64,000 nucleotides of DNA from Acidobacteriota bacterium (GTDB taxonomy: Bacteria; Acidobacteriota; Terriglobia; Terriglobales; Acidobacteriaceae). This document shows positions 51,577-61,888 of this stretch, piece by piece (the stretch's first letter is position 1; every line of letters starts with the position of its first letter). Where the stretch lies: positions 48,594-112,593 of the forward strand of contig JAJXWS010000002.1 in NCBI GenBank assembly GCA_021781495.1, read 5' to 3'. The translations under genes and the position numbers were made by a program. A model generated the notes under the pieces. The model ran no database searches. It was not told where the DNA came from and worked only from the letters and a program-made list of their open reading frames with translations.

Positions 51577-53196
51577 ATGATGCGACGCTTGCGCCTGATA
51601 CAAAGCTTTGAGCTGCGGAGGGATAGGCCGCTCCCTGTCTGGATGATCTTCCCGGCGATCTTCGTGGCGCTGTATGCGAGCCACTATACGCTGATGCGGC
51701 TGCCCTACTACTGGGATGAGGCGGGCTACTATATTCCGGCGGCGTGGGATTTTTTCCGGACGGGCTCGCTGATTCCGATGACGACGCTGAGCAACGCGCA
51801 TCCGCCGTTGCCCAGCATCTATCTTGCGTTGTGGTGGAAGCTGGCGGGCTTTGAGCCGGAGGTGACGCGCGAAGCGGTGCTGATGGTGGCGTCGCTGGGG
51901 CTGGTGGGCGTGTGGCGATTGGCCCTGCGCGTGGCAGGATCCGCCGCGGTTGCGTTCTGGACCGTGCTGCTGACAGCGTTGTATCCGGTTTGGTTTGTGC
52001 AAAGCACGCTGGCCCATGCGGACATGTTTGCCGCCGCGTGCACGGTGTGGGGATTGGTCTATGCGCTGCCGGACCGGCATCGCAAGTCGTGGGTGGCGGC
52101 GCTGTGTTTTACGGCGGCTGCGCTGTGCAAGGAGACATCCATTGCCGTTCCGCTGACGCTGGCGGCGGTAAATGCGGTGGCGAGCATTCGCGCGCAGTGG
52201 CCGGTGCGCGTGCGGCTGTGGCGGGAGGCGGCCTGGTTTGCGGCTGCGCCGGCGCCGCTGGCGGGCTGGTATGCGTGGCACTACGCCAAGACGGGATTTG
52301 TGTTCGGCAATCCGGAGTTTTTGCGCTACAACGCCGAGGCGACGCTGACGCCGGTACGGATTGTTGCGGCGTTTGGCTACCGGCTGCTGCATCTGACGGC
52401 GCACATGAACCTGTTTGTGCCGGTGCTGATGATGATGGCGGCCCTGATGCTGGAGCCGCGGCGGGATGTCCGCGGGCGGGAGAGGGCCGCGATCAGCGTG
52501 CAGACGCTGTGGCGGATCTTCTTTGTGCTGCTTGCGAACGCGATTGCATTCAGCGTGCTGGGCGGCGCGTTGCTCACGCGGTATCTGCTGCCGATGTATC
52601 CGCTGGTGCTCGTGGTGGCGGTGTCGACGTTTTATCGCCGCGTGCCGTACTGGCAGGGGCTGGCGGCGTTTTCCGCGGCTGCGTTTGGGATTGCGCTGTT
52701 TATCAATCCGCCGTACCGGTTTGCGCCGGAGGACAACCTGCAATATGCGCATGTGATTCGCATGCACATGGCGGGAATTGCGCAACTGAACCAGCGATAT
52801 CCAGACTCGACGGTGCTGAGCGCCTGGCCGGTGACGGACGAGCTGACACGGCCTGAGCTGGGGTACCTGAAGCGTCCATATGCGGTTTACCGGCTGGAGG
52901 ATTTTACGTCGGCGCAGATTGACCGTGCGGCCGCGGAGCCGGGCGGGTACTCCACTGCGCTGGTGTTTTCCACGAAGTACGATCCGCCTTCGCTGCCCTT
53001 CAGCCTGGGAACGAGGGGAGAGGCGCTGGATGAGCGCTATTTTGATTTGCACCACGACATGGCGCCGGAGGCGATTGCGAGGCGGCTGGGAGGAGACCTG
53101 GTGTGGACGCGGGAAGACCGGGGGATGTGGATTGCGCTGATTCGCTTTAACCGGCAGTTTGAGGCCATGGCGGAGATGCCGCGGCCGGGCCAGTGA
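51577..53196 (+). CDS. ArnT/GT39-like membrane glycosyltransferase
   Basis: PYYWDEAGYYIPAAWDF near N-terminus, many TM helices, SNAHPPLPSIYLALWW. Confidence 0.82.
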   Translation: MMRRLRLIQSFELRRDRPLPVWMIFPAIFVALYASHYTLMRLPYYWDEAGYYIPAAWDFFRTGSLIPMTTLSNAHPPLPSIYLALWWKLAGFEPEVTREAVLMVASLGLVGVWRLALRVAGSAAVAFWTVLLTALYPVWFVQSTLAHADMFAAACTVWGLVYALPDRHRKSWVAALCFTAAALCKETSIAVPLTLAAVNAVASIRAQWPVRVRLWREAAWFAAAPAPLAGWYAWHYAKTGFVFGNPEFLRYNAEATLTPVRIVAAFGYRLLHLTAHMNLFVPVLMMMAALMLEPRRDVRGRERAAISVQTLWRIFFVLLANAIAFSVLGGALLTRYLLPMYPLVLVVAVSTFYRRVPYWQGLAAFSAAAFGIALFINPPYRFAPEDNLQYAHVIRMHMAGIAQLNQRYPDSTVLSAWPVTDELTRPELGYLKRPYAVYRLEDFTSAQIDRAAAEPGGYSTALVFSTKYDPPSLPFSLGTRGEALDERYFDLHHDMAPEAIARRLGGDLVWTREDRGMWIALIRFNRQFEAMAEMPRPGQ

Positions 53197-53260
53197 GGGG
53201 AACGGACTCTGCGGGAGGAAGACGTTGCCTGCGAGGGTTACAACCTATAATCAGTTTGTC

Positions 53261-54907
53261 GTGCAATTCTTTTCTTTATCGCGCAAATACAGGTCATGGT
53301 GGCATGCCATGGCGGTGGTTCTGGCCGCAGGAATGTGGCTGGGGCCGACCCTGCAGGCAAGCGGCCAGGGGCCTGCGTCAAAGGCCCAGGAGGGTTCGGG
53401 TGCGGACCGCGGGCGGATTTTGCTGGTGCTGCCGTTTGACAACGGTACGGCACAGCCGAGCCTGGAATGGATTCGGGAGGCGGCGGCGGAACTGCTGAGC
53501 AGCCGGTTTGCCTCAGCGGGTTTCTCGCCGATGAACCGGCAGGACCGGCTGTATGCGCTGGACCACCTGGGGCTGCCGGAAGGATTTCAGCCGTCGCGAG
53601 CCAGCTCGCTGAAGCTGGCGCAGACGCTGGATGCCGATTCAATTATTGTGGGCGCCTACCGCATGGAGGGCACGGACCTGGTGGCCGAGGCGCGTGTGGT
53701 GGACGTTCCGCACCTGCGGATGAGCCAGATGGTGACTGCGCGGGGCGACCTGCGGAACCTGATTGCGGTGTTCGACTCGCTGGCATGGAAGCTGACGCGG
53801 GTGCTGGACCCGGGATTCAGCGTGGCGGAAGAGACCTTTGTAGCCACGGGCAAGACGATTCGCGTGGACGCGTTTGAGCAGTACATTCGCGGCATTACGG
53901 AACCGGACCAGGCGGAGAGGCAGCGGCACCTGGAACAGGCGGTGAAGCTGAGCTCGGACTTTGCGCCGGCGTGGATGGCGCTGGGCCGGGAGGACTACGC
54001 CGAGCAGCAGTATGAGCAGGCCGCGGCGGCGTTTGCGCGGGTGGGACAGAACAGTCCGGATGCGCTGGAGGCGGGGTTTTATCGCGGGCTTTCCCTGCTG
54101 TTTTTTGGGGAGTATACGAAGGCGGAGGCGGCGTTCAAGGGCGTTGCACAGGTGTTGCCGCTGCCGGAAGTGCTGAACAATGAGGGCGTTGCTGTAAGTC
54201 GCCAGGGACACGACGGCGGTGCGCTGTTTCGGCAGGCGATAGCGGCTGACCCGAGCGTGGCGGACTACCACTTTAACCTGGCGGTGAGCCTGAAGCGGCG
54301 TGGCTCCGATGCCGAGGCGCTGACGGAGCTGAACCAGTCCCTGAAGCTGCGTCCGAATGACAGCGAGGCGCAGGGATTGCTGGCGGCGTGGAAGACGCCC
54401 GCGAAGACAGCGACGGACGCAGACGCGAAGGCCGACCCGCTGGAGCGCATTGTTCGCACGTTTGATGCGGCGGCGTTTCGGCAGGCGGCGGTGATGATGG
54501 ACCAGATGGAGGCAACGCGGCTGGCTGCGCTGTCGCCGCGGGAACGCTCACTGCGGCTGGCGGCGCAGGCAAAGGATTATCTGCATCGCGGGTTGCTGCT
54601 GGAGTCGGAACGGCTTTACCAGTCTGCCGTGGCCGCGGATGGATCGGTGGCGGAGGCGCATGCGGGGTTGGCCGAGGTGCGGGAACGCACGGGCGACGTG
54701 GCAGCGGCGCGGAAGGAGGCGGAGGCGGCCTTGGCGCTGACTCCGCTGGCGGAGGCGCACCTGGTGCTGGCGCGGCTGGACCTTGCCGCCGGTCACCTGG
54801 ACGATGCGGGCAAAGAGGCCGGCGCAGCTCTGAAACTTGACCCCGGAAGCAGGTCGGCGCAGGATTTAAGCCGACAGATTGCAGCGAAAGCTGCCGCGAA
54901 GCAGTAG
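53261..54907 (+). CDS. TPR protein with N-terminal TolB/CsgG-like domain
   Basis: ILLVLPFDNGTAQPSLEWIREAAAELLSSRF; TPR repeats; start uncertain (GTG 53261 or ATG 53309). Confidence 0.78.
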   Translation: MQFFSLSRKYRSWWHAMAVVLAAGMWLGPTLQASGQGPASKAQEGSGADRGRILLVLPFDNGTAQPSLEWIREAAAELLSSRFASAGFSPMNRQDRLYALDHLGLPEGFQPSRASSLKLAQTLDADSIIVGAYRMEGTDLVAEARVVDVPHLRMSQMVTARGDLRNLIAVFDSLAWKLTRVLDPGFSVAEETFVATGKTIRVDAFEQYIRGITEPDQAERQRHLEQAVKLSSDFAPAWMALGREDYAEQQYEQAAAAFARVGQNSPDALEAGFYRGLSLLFFGEYTKAEAAFKGVAQVLPLPEVLNNEGVAVSRQGHDGGALFRQAIAADPSVADYHFNLAVSLKRRGSDAEALTELNQSLKLRPNDSEAQGLLAAWKTPAKTATDADAKADPLERIVRTFDAAAFRQAAVMMDQMEATRLAALSPRERSLRLAAQAKDYLHRGLLLESERLYQSAVAADGSVAEAHAGLAEVRERTGDVAAARKEAEAALALTPLAEAHLVLARLDLAAGHLDDAGKEAGAALKLDPGSRSAQDLSRQIAAKAAAKQ

Positions 54908-54940
54908 GTTGTTTGGGTGCAGGCAGTGTAGGAGCAGACC

Positions 54941-56281
54941 ATGCTTCAGGTCGAAGGCGGGTTTGGGAGCGGCAGGCTGGCCAGCATGGCAGTTCTGATT
55001 GGGCTGGTGCTCGGTCTTGCGGTTGCGGCGCGGGCACAGCAGCCCCTGGTGGAAAAGCTGGTTCTGGATGACACGATCCAGCCGGTGAGCGCCGGAATGC
55101 TGGAGAGAGCGATTGCGCGCGCCAACTCAGAGGGCGCGGCGGCTCTGCTGGTGGAGCTGGACACGCCGGGCGGGATGCTGGAGTCGACGCGGGCCATGGC
55201 CGGCGCGATTTTGAGCTCGCGGGTGCCGGTGATTGTGTATGTGGCTCCGGCGGGTGCGCGGGCAGGGTCGGCGGGATTTTTTCTGCTGGAGTCAGCGGAC
55301 GTGGCGGCCATGGCTCCGGGAACCAACGCGGGAGCGGCGCATCCGGTGCTGGAGTTTGGCAAGCCGGATGAGACGATGAACCAGAAGATCCTGAACGATG
55401 CGCAGGCGTTCTTGCGCTCATTTGTCACCAAGCGGAATCGCAACGCCGAGGCAGCGCAGGCCGCCGTGCAATCGTCCCACTCGTATACGGCCGAGGAAGC
55501 GCTGGCGCAGAACCTGATTGATCTGACGGCCGCCAACGAAGCGGAGCTGCTGGCCAAGCTGGACGGCCGCGAGATTACCCGCCTGGATGGGACGAAGATG
55601 ACGCTGCATCTGGCGGGCGCCCGGGTGGAGACGATGAAGCCCACGCTGCGCGAGACGCTGCTGGGATGGCTGGTGAATCCGAATATAGCCATGCTGCTGC
55701 TGGTGGGCGGCGGGCTGCTTATCTACCTGGAATTTAATACGCCCGGCACGATTGTTCCCGGCACGCTGGGGACGCTGATGGTGCTGCTGGCGGTCTTTGG
55801 GCTGAATCTGCTGCCGATTCGTTACACGGCGGTGCTGCTGCTGGTGGCGGCGGTGGTGCTGATGGTGCTGGAGGCGAAGTTTGGCGGCCACGGCGCGCTG
55901 GCGATTGCCGGGATTGCGTGCCTGCTGTTTGGAACCCTGACGCTGATTGCCGCGCCGGTGCCGGAGATGGCCATCCACCCATGGGTGGCGATTGCGGTGA
56001 GCGTGGGGTTTGGCGGCATCACGGTGCTGCTGGTGCGGCTGGCGGTACGCGCGCGACGCCTGAAGGCGAGGCTGGGCGCGGATGCGCTGATTGGGAGCAC
56101 GGCAACCGCTATGGAGCCGCTGGAGCCCGAGGGGCACGTTGTGGTGGAGGGAGAGATTTGGCGGGCTGTGGCCAGCGCGCCGGTGCCTGCGGGAGCACGT
56201 TTGCGCGTGGTGGGGCATGAGGAGTATCTGCTGCGCGTGACGCCGGAACAGGAGCAGCAATCACACGCGCCAGTGGTGTGA
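54941..56281 (+). CDS. NfeD-family ClpP-class membrane serine protease
   Basis: [67 protein letters not shown]-terminal OB domain. Confidence 0.92.
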   Translation: MLQVEGGFGSGRLASMAVLIGLVLGLAVAARAQQPLVEKLVLDDTIQPVSAGMLERAIARANSEGAAALLVELDTPGGMLESTRAMAGAILSSRVPVIVYVAPAGARAGSAGFFLLESADVAAMAPGTNAGAAHPVLEFGKPDETMNQKILNDAQAFLRSFVTKRNRNAEAAQAAVQSSHSYTAEEALAQNLIDLTAANEAELLAKLDGREITRLDGTKMTLHLAGARVETMKPTLRETLLGWLVNPNIAMLLLVGGGLLIYLEFNTPGTIVPGTLGTLMVLLAVFGLNLLPIRYTAVLLLVAAVVLMVLEAKFGGHGALAIAGIACLLFGTLTLIAAPVPEMAIHPWVAIAVSVGFGGITVLLVRLAVRARRLKARLGADALIGSTATAMEPLEPEGHVVVEGEIWRAVASAPVPAGARLRVVGHEEYLLRVTPEQEQQSHAPVV

Positions 56282-56334
56282 GATATGGCGAAGGTCAACG
56301 TGGAGTACAATCCCTGCTGAGTGAGGAAGGCCCA

Positions 56335-57138
56335 ATGTCTGAACTGCCGATTCCGTTTGCGATTCTGATTGCCATTGTGGTGCTGTACCTGGTGAACTCC
56401 ATCAAGATTTTGCGGGAGTATGAGCGCGGGGTCATCTTCCGGCTGGGACGCGCGCTGCCGACGCCGAAGGGACCGGGAATCATTCTGGTCTTCCGGCCGA
56501 TTGATCAGATCATCCGCATCTCCCTGCGCCAGGAGGTTCTGGAGGTTCCGGCGCAGGATGTAATTACGCGGGACAATGTGACCATCAAGGTGAATGCCGT
56601 GGTCACGCTGTACGTGGTGGATCCGAACAACGCGGCGATCAAGGTATCCAACTATGTTTACCAGACATCGCAGCTGGCGCAGACGACGCTGCGCACGGTG
56701 TTGGGCGAGGTGGAACTGGATGAACTGCTGAGCCATCGCGACAAGCTGAATTTGCGCATCCAATCCATCATGGATCAGCGTACGGAGCCGTTCGGCGTAA
56801 AGGTCATCTCAGTGGAAGTGAAGCAGGTGGACCTGCCCGAGCAGATGCAGCGCGCGATGGCCAAGCAGGCGGAGGCGGAGCGCGAAAAGCGGTCGAAGAT
56901 CATCCACGCCGAGGGCGAGTTCAACGCCGCGCAGAGACTGGTGGATGCGGCGCAACTGCTGGCAGAGCAGCCGATTACGCTGCAACTGCGCTATCTGCAG
57001 ACTCTGACGGAGATTGGCGTGGAAAAGAATACGACGATTGTGTTTCCGCTGCCGGTGGAGTTGCTGTCGCTGCTGCAGAAGACGGGTCTGCAAGGAAAGA
57101 TGGAAACAGAGAAGCCGCAGGCAGGCGCGCAGAGCTGA
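56335..57138 (+). CDS. Slipin (SPFH/stomatin family)
   Basis: [65 protein letters not shown]. Confidence 0.94.
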   Translation: MSELPIPFAILIAIVVLYLVNSIKILREYERGVIFRLGRALPTPKGPGIILVFRPIDQIIRISLRQEVLEVPAQDVITRDNVTIKVNAVVTLYVVDPNNAAIKVSNYVYQTSQLAQTTLRTVLGEVELDELLSHRDKLNLRIQSIMDQRTEPFGVKVISVEVKQVDLPEQMQRAMAKQAEAEREKRSKIIHAEGEFNAAQRLVDAAQLLAEQPITLQLRYLQTLTEIGVEKNTTIVFPLPVELLSLLQKTGLQGKMETEKPQAGAQS

Positions 57139-57224
57139 GCGATATAAGAATTTGCGAAGAAGACGCGGAGCGAGAGCGCGGCTGTGCCAGGTCTGTGTGG
57201 ATGCACTGAACCCAAGGACGGGAT

Positions 57225-57935
57225 ATGCAACGAGGAATTGGCGGAGGCGAGTTAGAGCCCGCGGAAGAACAGCACGACACAGAACTGACGCTGGGTCCGA
57301 TGATGGTGGCGGGGCTAGTTCTGGGTCTGCTGGTGCTGTGTGGGCTGTGTTTTGGACTGGGCTATGCCGCGGGACGGCGAGGCGCAGCGCAGCAGGCTGC
57401 CAAAGGCGCCCAGATGCCGGCTAGCGTTGCGATGCCAGCGGCCGCGGCAGCATCCGGCGCGAAGCCTGCTGCCACAACGCCGAATCCGTATCAGGCACCG
57501 CCAGCGGCTGTTGCGGGTGAACCGGACGAGACTCCGGCGGCGGATGGAGGCGCGCTGGCCGAACTGCAGGGGGCGGTTCCGGCTGCGCCGAGCAATCCCT
57601 CGACGATGCAACAGCAGGTAAGGCCTGCCTTGCCGCAAGCGCAGTCTGGAGCTTTGCCTGGAGCTGCGGCTGTGGGCAGCGCGGCTGCGACCAGGGCGGC
57701 GACACAACCGCAGGGGCCACTGCTGATGGTGCAGGTTGCAGCGGTGTCGCACGCGGAGGACGCAGGCGTGCTGGTGAATGCGCTGCGCAAGCGCGGCTAC
57801 GCGGCGATGGCGCGGCACGATGCGGCGGATGGGCTGATCCACGTGCAGGTGGGCCCGTTTACCAATCGAAGCGATGCCGTTGCCATGAGCCAAAGATTGC
57901 TTGGCGATGGCTATAACGCGATGGTTGTGCCCTAG
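57225..57935 (+). CDS. SPOR-domain membrane protein
   Basis: One TM helix; low-complexity linker; C-terminal LMVQVAAVSHAEDAGVLVNALRKRGYAAMARHDAADGLIHVQVGPFTNRSDAVAMSQRLLGDGYNAMV. Confidence 0.87.
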   Translation: MQRGIGGGELEPAEEQHDTELTLGPMMVAGLVLGLLVLCGLCFGLGYAAGRRGAAQQAAKGAQMPASVAMPAAAAASGAKPAATTPNPYQAPPAAVAGEPDETPAADGGALAELQGAVPAAPSNPSTMQQQVRPALPQAQSGALPGAAAVGSAAATRAATQPQGPLLMVQVAAVSHAEDAGVLVNALRKRGYAAMARHDAADGLIHVQVGPFTNRSDAVAMSQRLLGDGYNAMVVP

Positions 57936-57964
57936 CGACGGGCACATGGCTTTGCGCTATCGCA

Positions 57965-58675
57965 TCAGCGCCGCATCCACTCGGGCAGACCGGATGCGAT
58001 GGATGTCCGCACGGCTTGCATGAGTTCTTCGCGGCTTGCGAAATCGCGAGGATAGAGCGGCGGATGAAAGGTGATGTGCGCTGTGCTGGGACGGATGCGC
58101 AGACTGCCCTTGGCCATCATCGTCTCAGTGCCGTGGATGGAGACGGGGATGCAGGGAGCGCCGGTTTCCATGGCCAGGTAGAAGGGCCCTTTTTTGAAGG
58201 GCAGCATGCGGCCGTCGCGGGAGCGCGTGCCCTCAACGAACGTGGTGATGTGCAGGCCCTTTTCCAGAACGCGTTGCGCGGCGCGAACACTCTCAATGGC
58301 GCTGTCGATGCGACCGTCGCGATCGACGGGTACGAACTCTCCCAGCTTCATGCCATAGCCCAGCACGGGAATCTTCATCAGCGAGCGCTTGAGGAAGACG
58401 GAGGTGCGTCCGGGGATGTTGGGAATGAGCGCGGGCGGATCGAGGTTGGAGACATGGTTGGCCATGAAGATGCAGGCGGTGTGAGGCGGGACATTCTCGG
58501 TCCCCGCGGTTCTTACGCGGATGCGTCCGAGGCGGAAACTGGCGCGCACGATCCATTGTGCGGCGTTGTAGAGCGGCGTGGCGTTGCCGGTGACGAGCGT
58601 GAGCGGAATGAAGACGAGCGCAGCGGGAGCGCCGAGGCCGATGATGGTGAACAGCATTACCAGGGAAGAGATCAT
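57965..58675 (-). CDS. plsC: 1-acyl-sn-glycerol-3-phosphate acyltransferase
   Basis: MANHVSNLDPPAL (HX4D variant region), FVEGTRSRDGRMLPFKKGPF, PVSIHGTE. Confidence 0.9.
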   Translation of the reverse strand: MISSLVMLFTIIGLGAPAALVFIPLTLVTGNATPLYNAAQWIVRASFRLGRIRVRTAGTENVPPHTACIFMANHVSNLDPPALIPNIPGRTSVFLKRSLMKIPVLGYGMKLGEFVPVDRDGRIDSAIESVRAAQRVLEKGLHITTFVEGTRSRDGRMLPFKKGPFYLAMETGAPCIPVSIHGTETMMAKGSLRIRPSTAHITFHPPLYPRDFASREELMQAVRTSIASGLPEWMRR

Positions 58676-60120
58676 GCGCCTTGTCCCTGCGCTTCCGTGT
58701 ATTCGCTGAGGCGGGCTGGAAGCTTCTCGTAGATGCCGTCAAAGCCGCCATTGGAAAGGATGGCGACAACATCGCCGGCGTTGAGTTGAGGGACGAGGCT
58801 GCTGACGATGGCGTCTGCGTCGGGATGAAGCTCGGCCGGAGTACCTGCGGCGTTGAGGGCCTGCACAATCTCTTCGGGATGCAGACGCTCCGGCTCCGGG
58901 ATGCGCTGCTGCTGGTAGACGGCGGCGAGCATGACGCGGTCGGCGATGCGGAGGCTCTCGACGAGGTCGGCGGCGAGCACCTTGCGGCGCAGCGTATTGG
59001 AGCGCGGCTCAAGCACGGCCCACAGGCGGGACTGCGGATAGACGGAGCGAAGGGCGCGGAGGGTTTCGCGAATGGCCGTGGGGTGATGCGCGAAGTCGTC
59101 GATGATGGTGATGCCGGCGATGTGCGCGCGCACCTGCAGACGCCGCTTGACGCTCTTGAAGGAGGCCAGCGCGGATTGAATGGCGCGCGCGCTGATGCCC
59201 TGCGAGGCTGCGAGCGCAGCTGCCGCGGTTGCGTTGAGCGCGTTGTGCTCGCCGGCGAGCTGCATCTGCAACTGGGCCCACTGCTTGCCGTTGTGCCAGA
59301 CCTCCCAGAGGATGCTTCCGCCTTCATGCCGCAGGTTGCGGAGTTGCCACTGGGCCTGCGCGGTGAAGCCGTAGCGCTCGACGCGGCAAAGCGCGTGGCT
59401 TACACACTCGGTGACATTGGGACTGCCGTCGTAGGCGAGGACGATGCCGCGACGCGGGACGAGGTTGACGAGGCGCTTGAATGCGATTTTTACGGCCTCA
59501 AGATCGGCGTAGATGTCTGCATGATCGAACTCAACATGAGTGAGGATGAGCGCGTCTGGGAAGTAGTGCAGGAACTTGGGGCCTTTATCGAAGAAGGCTG
59601 TATCGTACTCATCGCCTTCCAGGATGAAGGTGCGCGTGGGGCGCAGTTGAAAGCTGCTGCCAAAGTTTTCTGCAACGCCGCCGATGAGGAAGGATGGCTC
59701 AAGCGCGGGATTTTCCTGGGCGGCCACCTGGTAGATCCATGCGAGCATGCTGGTGGTTGTGGTCTTTCCGTGGGTGCCGGCGACGACCAGCGACTCGCGG
59801 CCAGCGAGGAACTCGTCATGCAGCAGAGCGGCCATGGAGGTGAAGGGAATGCGGTCGTCGAGGACGCGCTCCACCTCAGGGTTGCCGCGTGAGAGCGCAT
59901 TGCCAATGACAACGAGGTCCGGCACGGGATCGAGGTTTGACTCTGCGTAAGGCTCAAGGACAGGAATGCCGAGCGTGTGCAGGAGGTCGCTCATGGGCGG
60001 ATAGGCGGCCTTGTCAGAGCCGGTGATGCGGTGGCCCTGCAACTGGAGAAGCCCGGCGAGCGAAGCCATGGCTGTTCCGCAGATGCCGCTGAGATGGATG
60101 TGACGCTGGGATGATGTCAT
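58672..60120 (-). CDS. mpl: UDP-N-acetylmuramate:tripeptide ligase (Mpl, Mur ligase family)
   Basis: IHLSGICGTAMASLAGLLQLQGHRITGSD; VVAGTHGKTTTTSMLAWI; DDFAHHPTAIRETL; ATG at 60120 (tracked ORF extends to 61092). Confidence 0.92.
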   Translation of the reverse strand: MTSSQRHIHLSGICGTAMASLAGLLQLQGHRITGSDKAAYPPMSDLLHTLGIPVLEPYAESNLDPVPDLVVIGNALSRGNPEVERVLDDRIPFTSMAALLHDEFLAGRESLVVAGTHGKTTTTSMLAWIYQVAAQENPALEPSFLIGGVAENFGSSFQLRPTRTFILEGDEYDTAFFDKGPKFLHYFPDALILTHVEFDHADIYADLEAVKIAFKRLVNLVPRRGIVLAYDGSPNVTECVSHALCRVERYGFTAQAQWQLRNLRHEGGSILWEVWHNGKQWAQLQMQLAGEHNALNATAAAALAASQGISARAIQSALASFKSVKRRLQVRAHIAGITIIDDFAHHPTAIRETLRALRSVYPQSRLWAVLEPRSNTLRRKVLAADLVESLRIADRVMLAAVYQQQRIPEPERLHPEEIVQALNAAGTPAELHPDADAIVSSLVPQLNAGDVVAILSNGGFDGIYEKLPARLSEYTEAQGQGA

Positions 60121-61067
60121 CGTGTTATCGCCGGTTCGAGCAGGCGCAGATGAGCCTCTTGCGCGACGTCGAGTTCGGCTTCTACTCCAAAGGTGAGGGT
60201 TACATTTTGCCGCGAGACATGGCCGCTGCGCAGGCCGGTGGCGATGGGGCCATCGAAGTCGCGGAGAACATGGAGGAGCACTTCTTCCAGCAACTGAGGC
60301 GGCGCGCCGGGAGATGCGCAGTCGAGCATCTCTCCAAAGATGAGCCCGCGAACCCCTTGCAGCTTGCCGGCCTGACGCAACTGCCAGAGCATGCGATCGA
60401 CCTGGTAGGGCTTGGCGCCGGTGTCTTCCAGAAAGAGCAGCTTGCCTTCCGTGGTCGGTTCCCACGGCGTGCCCAGCAGCGAGACGAGGATGCTGAGGCA
60501 GCCGCCGTAAAGCGTTCCGCACAGCTTGCCGGGCTTGAGCGGGCGTAGGCCCTCGCTTGGACCGAGGCTGTATGGCTCGCCGGCAAGGGCGGCCCGCAGG
60601 CTGGGCAGGTGCACGCCATCTTCCAGCGCGAAGTCGGCGGCCACCATGGGCGCATGGAAGACGGGAAGGCCGAGTTGATCGAGCAGGTGAAGTTGCAGGC
60701 CGGTGAGGTCGCTGTAGGCAAAGAACGGCTTGGGATGCCTGCGCAGCAGATCGAGATCGAGCCCGTTGAGCAGGTAGTTGGAGCCGTAGCCGCCGCGCAT
60801 GCAGGCCACGATGCTGCTGTGCGGATCGGCGAAGGCGGAGTGCAGATCTGCTAGGCGCTGCTCGGGCGATCCGGCGAAGAAAAGCGGGCCGCGCGTCTGG
60901 ATGTTGGCGCCAGGGCGCGGAGAAAAGCCGAGGCTGCGCAGTCGCGCGATGCCGTGCTCGGCACGCTCCTGCGCGGCGAAGGACGCGGGAGAGATGACGC
61001 TGATGCCCGCGTCCGGGGCGGGGCAGGGAGGCCTGAGGAGCGGCTTGGGCTGCGGCTGCGCGGACAT
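60117..61067 (-). CDS. ldcA: LD-carboxypeptidase (peptidase S66)
   Basis: ACMRGGYGSNYLLNGLDLDLLRRHPKPFFAYSDLTGLQ; FLEDTGAKPYQVDRMLWQL. Confidence 0.92.
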   Translation of the reverse strand: MSAQPQPKPLLRPPCPAPDAGISVISPASFAAQERAEHGIARLRSLGFSPRPGANIQTRGPLFFAGSPEQRLADLHSAFADPHSSIVACMRGGYGSNYLLNGLDLDLLRRHPKPFFAYSDLTGLQLHLLDQLGLPVFHAPMVAADFALEDGVHLPSLRAALAGEPYSLGPSEGLRPLKPGKLCGTLYGGCLSILVSLLGTPWEPTTEGKLLFLEDTGAKPYQVDRMLWQLRQAGKLQGVRGLIFGEMLDCASPGAPPQLLEEVLLHVLRDFDGPIATGLRSGHVSRQNVTLTFGVEAELDVAQEAHLRLLEPAITR

Positions 61068-61069
61068 AG

Positions 61070-61888
61070 CTACCAGGCCTCGCCGCGCGCAATGAGAGAT
61101 GCGGGTCCGGTCAACTCAAGCTCGGTTCCTGGTCCGCTCCAGCTTACGGTTTGCGGGCCGCCGGGAGCCAAGACGGTCAACGGGGATTGGACCAAGCCGA
61201 GAGAAATCGCGGCGGTGGCGGATGCGGAGCTGCCGGTGCCGGAGGATGTTGTGGGACCGACGCCCCGCTCGTAGATGCGGATTTCGATTTCGGTGGGGCT
61301 GAGAACGCGAAGAAACTCCACGTTGGTCTGATTGGGAAAGTCAGGGTGCACGCAGATCTCGGCGCCGATGGTCTGCCAGGATCGACCGGCAACCGTGAAC
61401 TCGGGATTGTCCACGACGATGACGAAGTGCGGATTGCCGGTGGATATTGAGGAGCCGGTGATGGCGGTGCCGTCGGCAAGGGTGACGGTCTTTGCGGCGA
61501 AGGTGGGGATTCCCATGCCCGTGGTGATCTGCACGGAATACTCGCCGGCGGTGCTGACTGCATTGACGCGGCAGATGCGCAGGCCTGCGTCGGTTTCGAT
61601 GGTGAGGCTGTCGCCGGGCTGGGAGTGGAGGGAGGCAGCCATCCAGGCAGCCACGCAGCGCGTGCCGTTGCCGCTTATCTCGGCGATGGAGCCGTCGGCA
61701 TTGTGCAGGCGGATTCGGCCGGATGCGGGGCCGGTCCACGCGAAAAATTCGATGCCGTCGGCTCCGACGCCGGTGTTGCGCGCACAGAGACGGCGAGTGA
61801 GAGTGGCCCAGTCGTGGCTGCCGGCAGCATCTTCGGTGACGATGAGAAAGTCGTTGCCGCAGGCGTGGGCTTTGGTGAAGGGAATCAA
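61070..61888 (-). CDS. dapF: Diaminopimelate epimerase
   Basis: FTKAHACGNDFLIV; EISGNGTRCVAAW; YERGVGPTTSSGTGSSA. Confidence 0.94.
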   Translation of the reverse strand: MIPFTKAHACGNDFLIVTEDAAGSHDWATLTRRLCARNTGVGADGIEFFAWTGPASGRIRLHNADGSIAEISGNGTRCVAAWMAASLHSQPGDSLTIETDAGLRICRVNAVSTAGEYSVQITTGMGIPTFAAKTVTLADGTAITGSSISTGNPHFVIVVDNPEFTVAGRSWQTIGAEICVHPDFPNQTNVEFLRVLSPTEIEIRIYERGVGPTTSSGTGSSASATAAISLGLVQSPLTVLAPGGPQTVSWSGPGTELELTGPASLIARGEAW

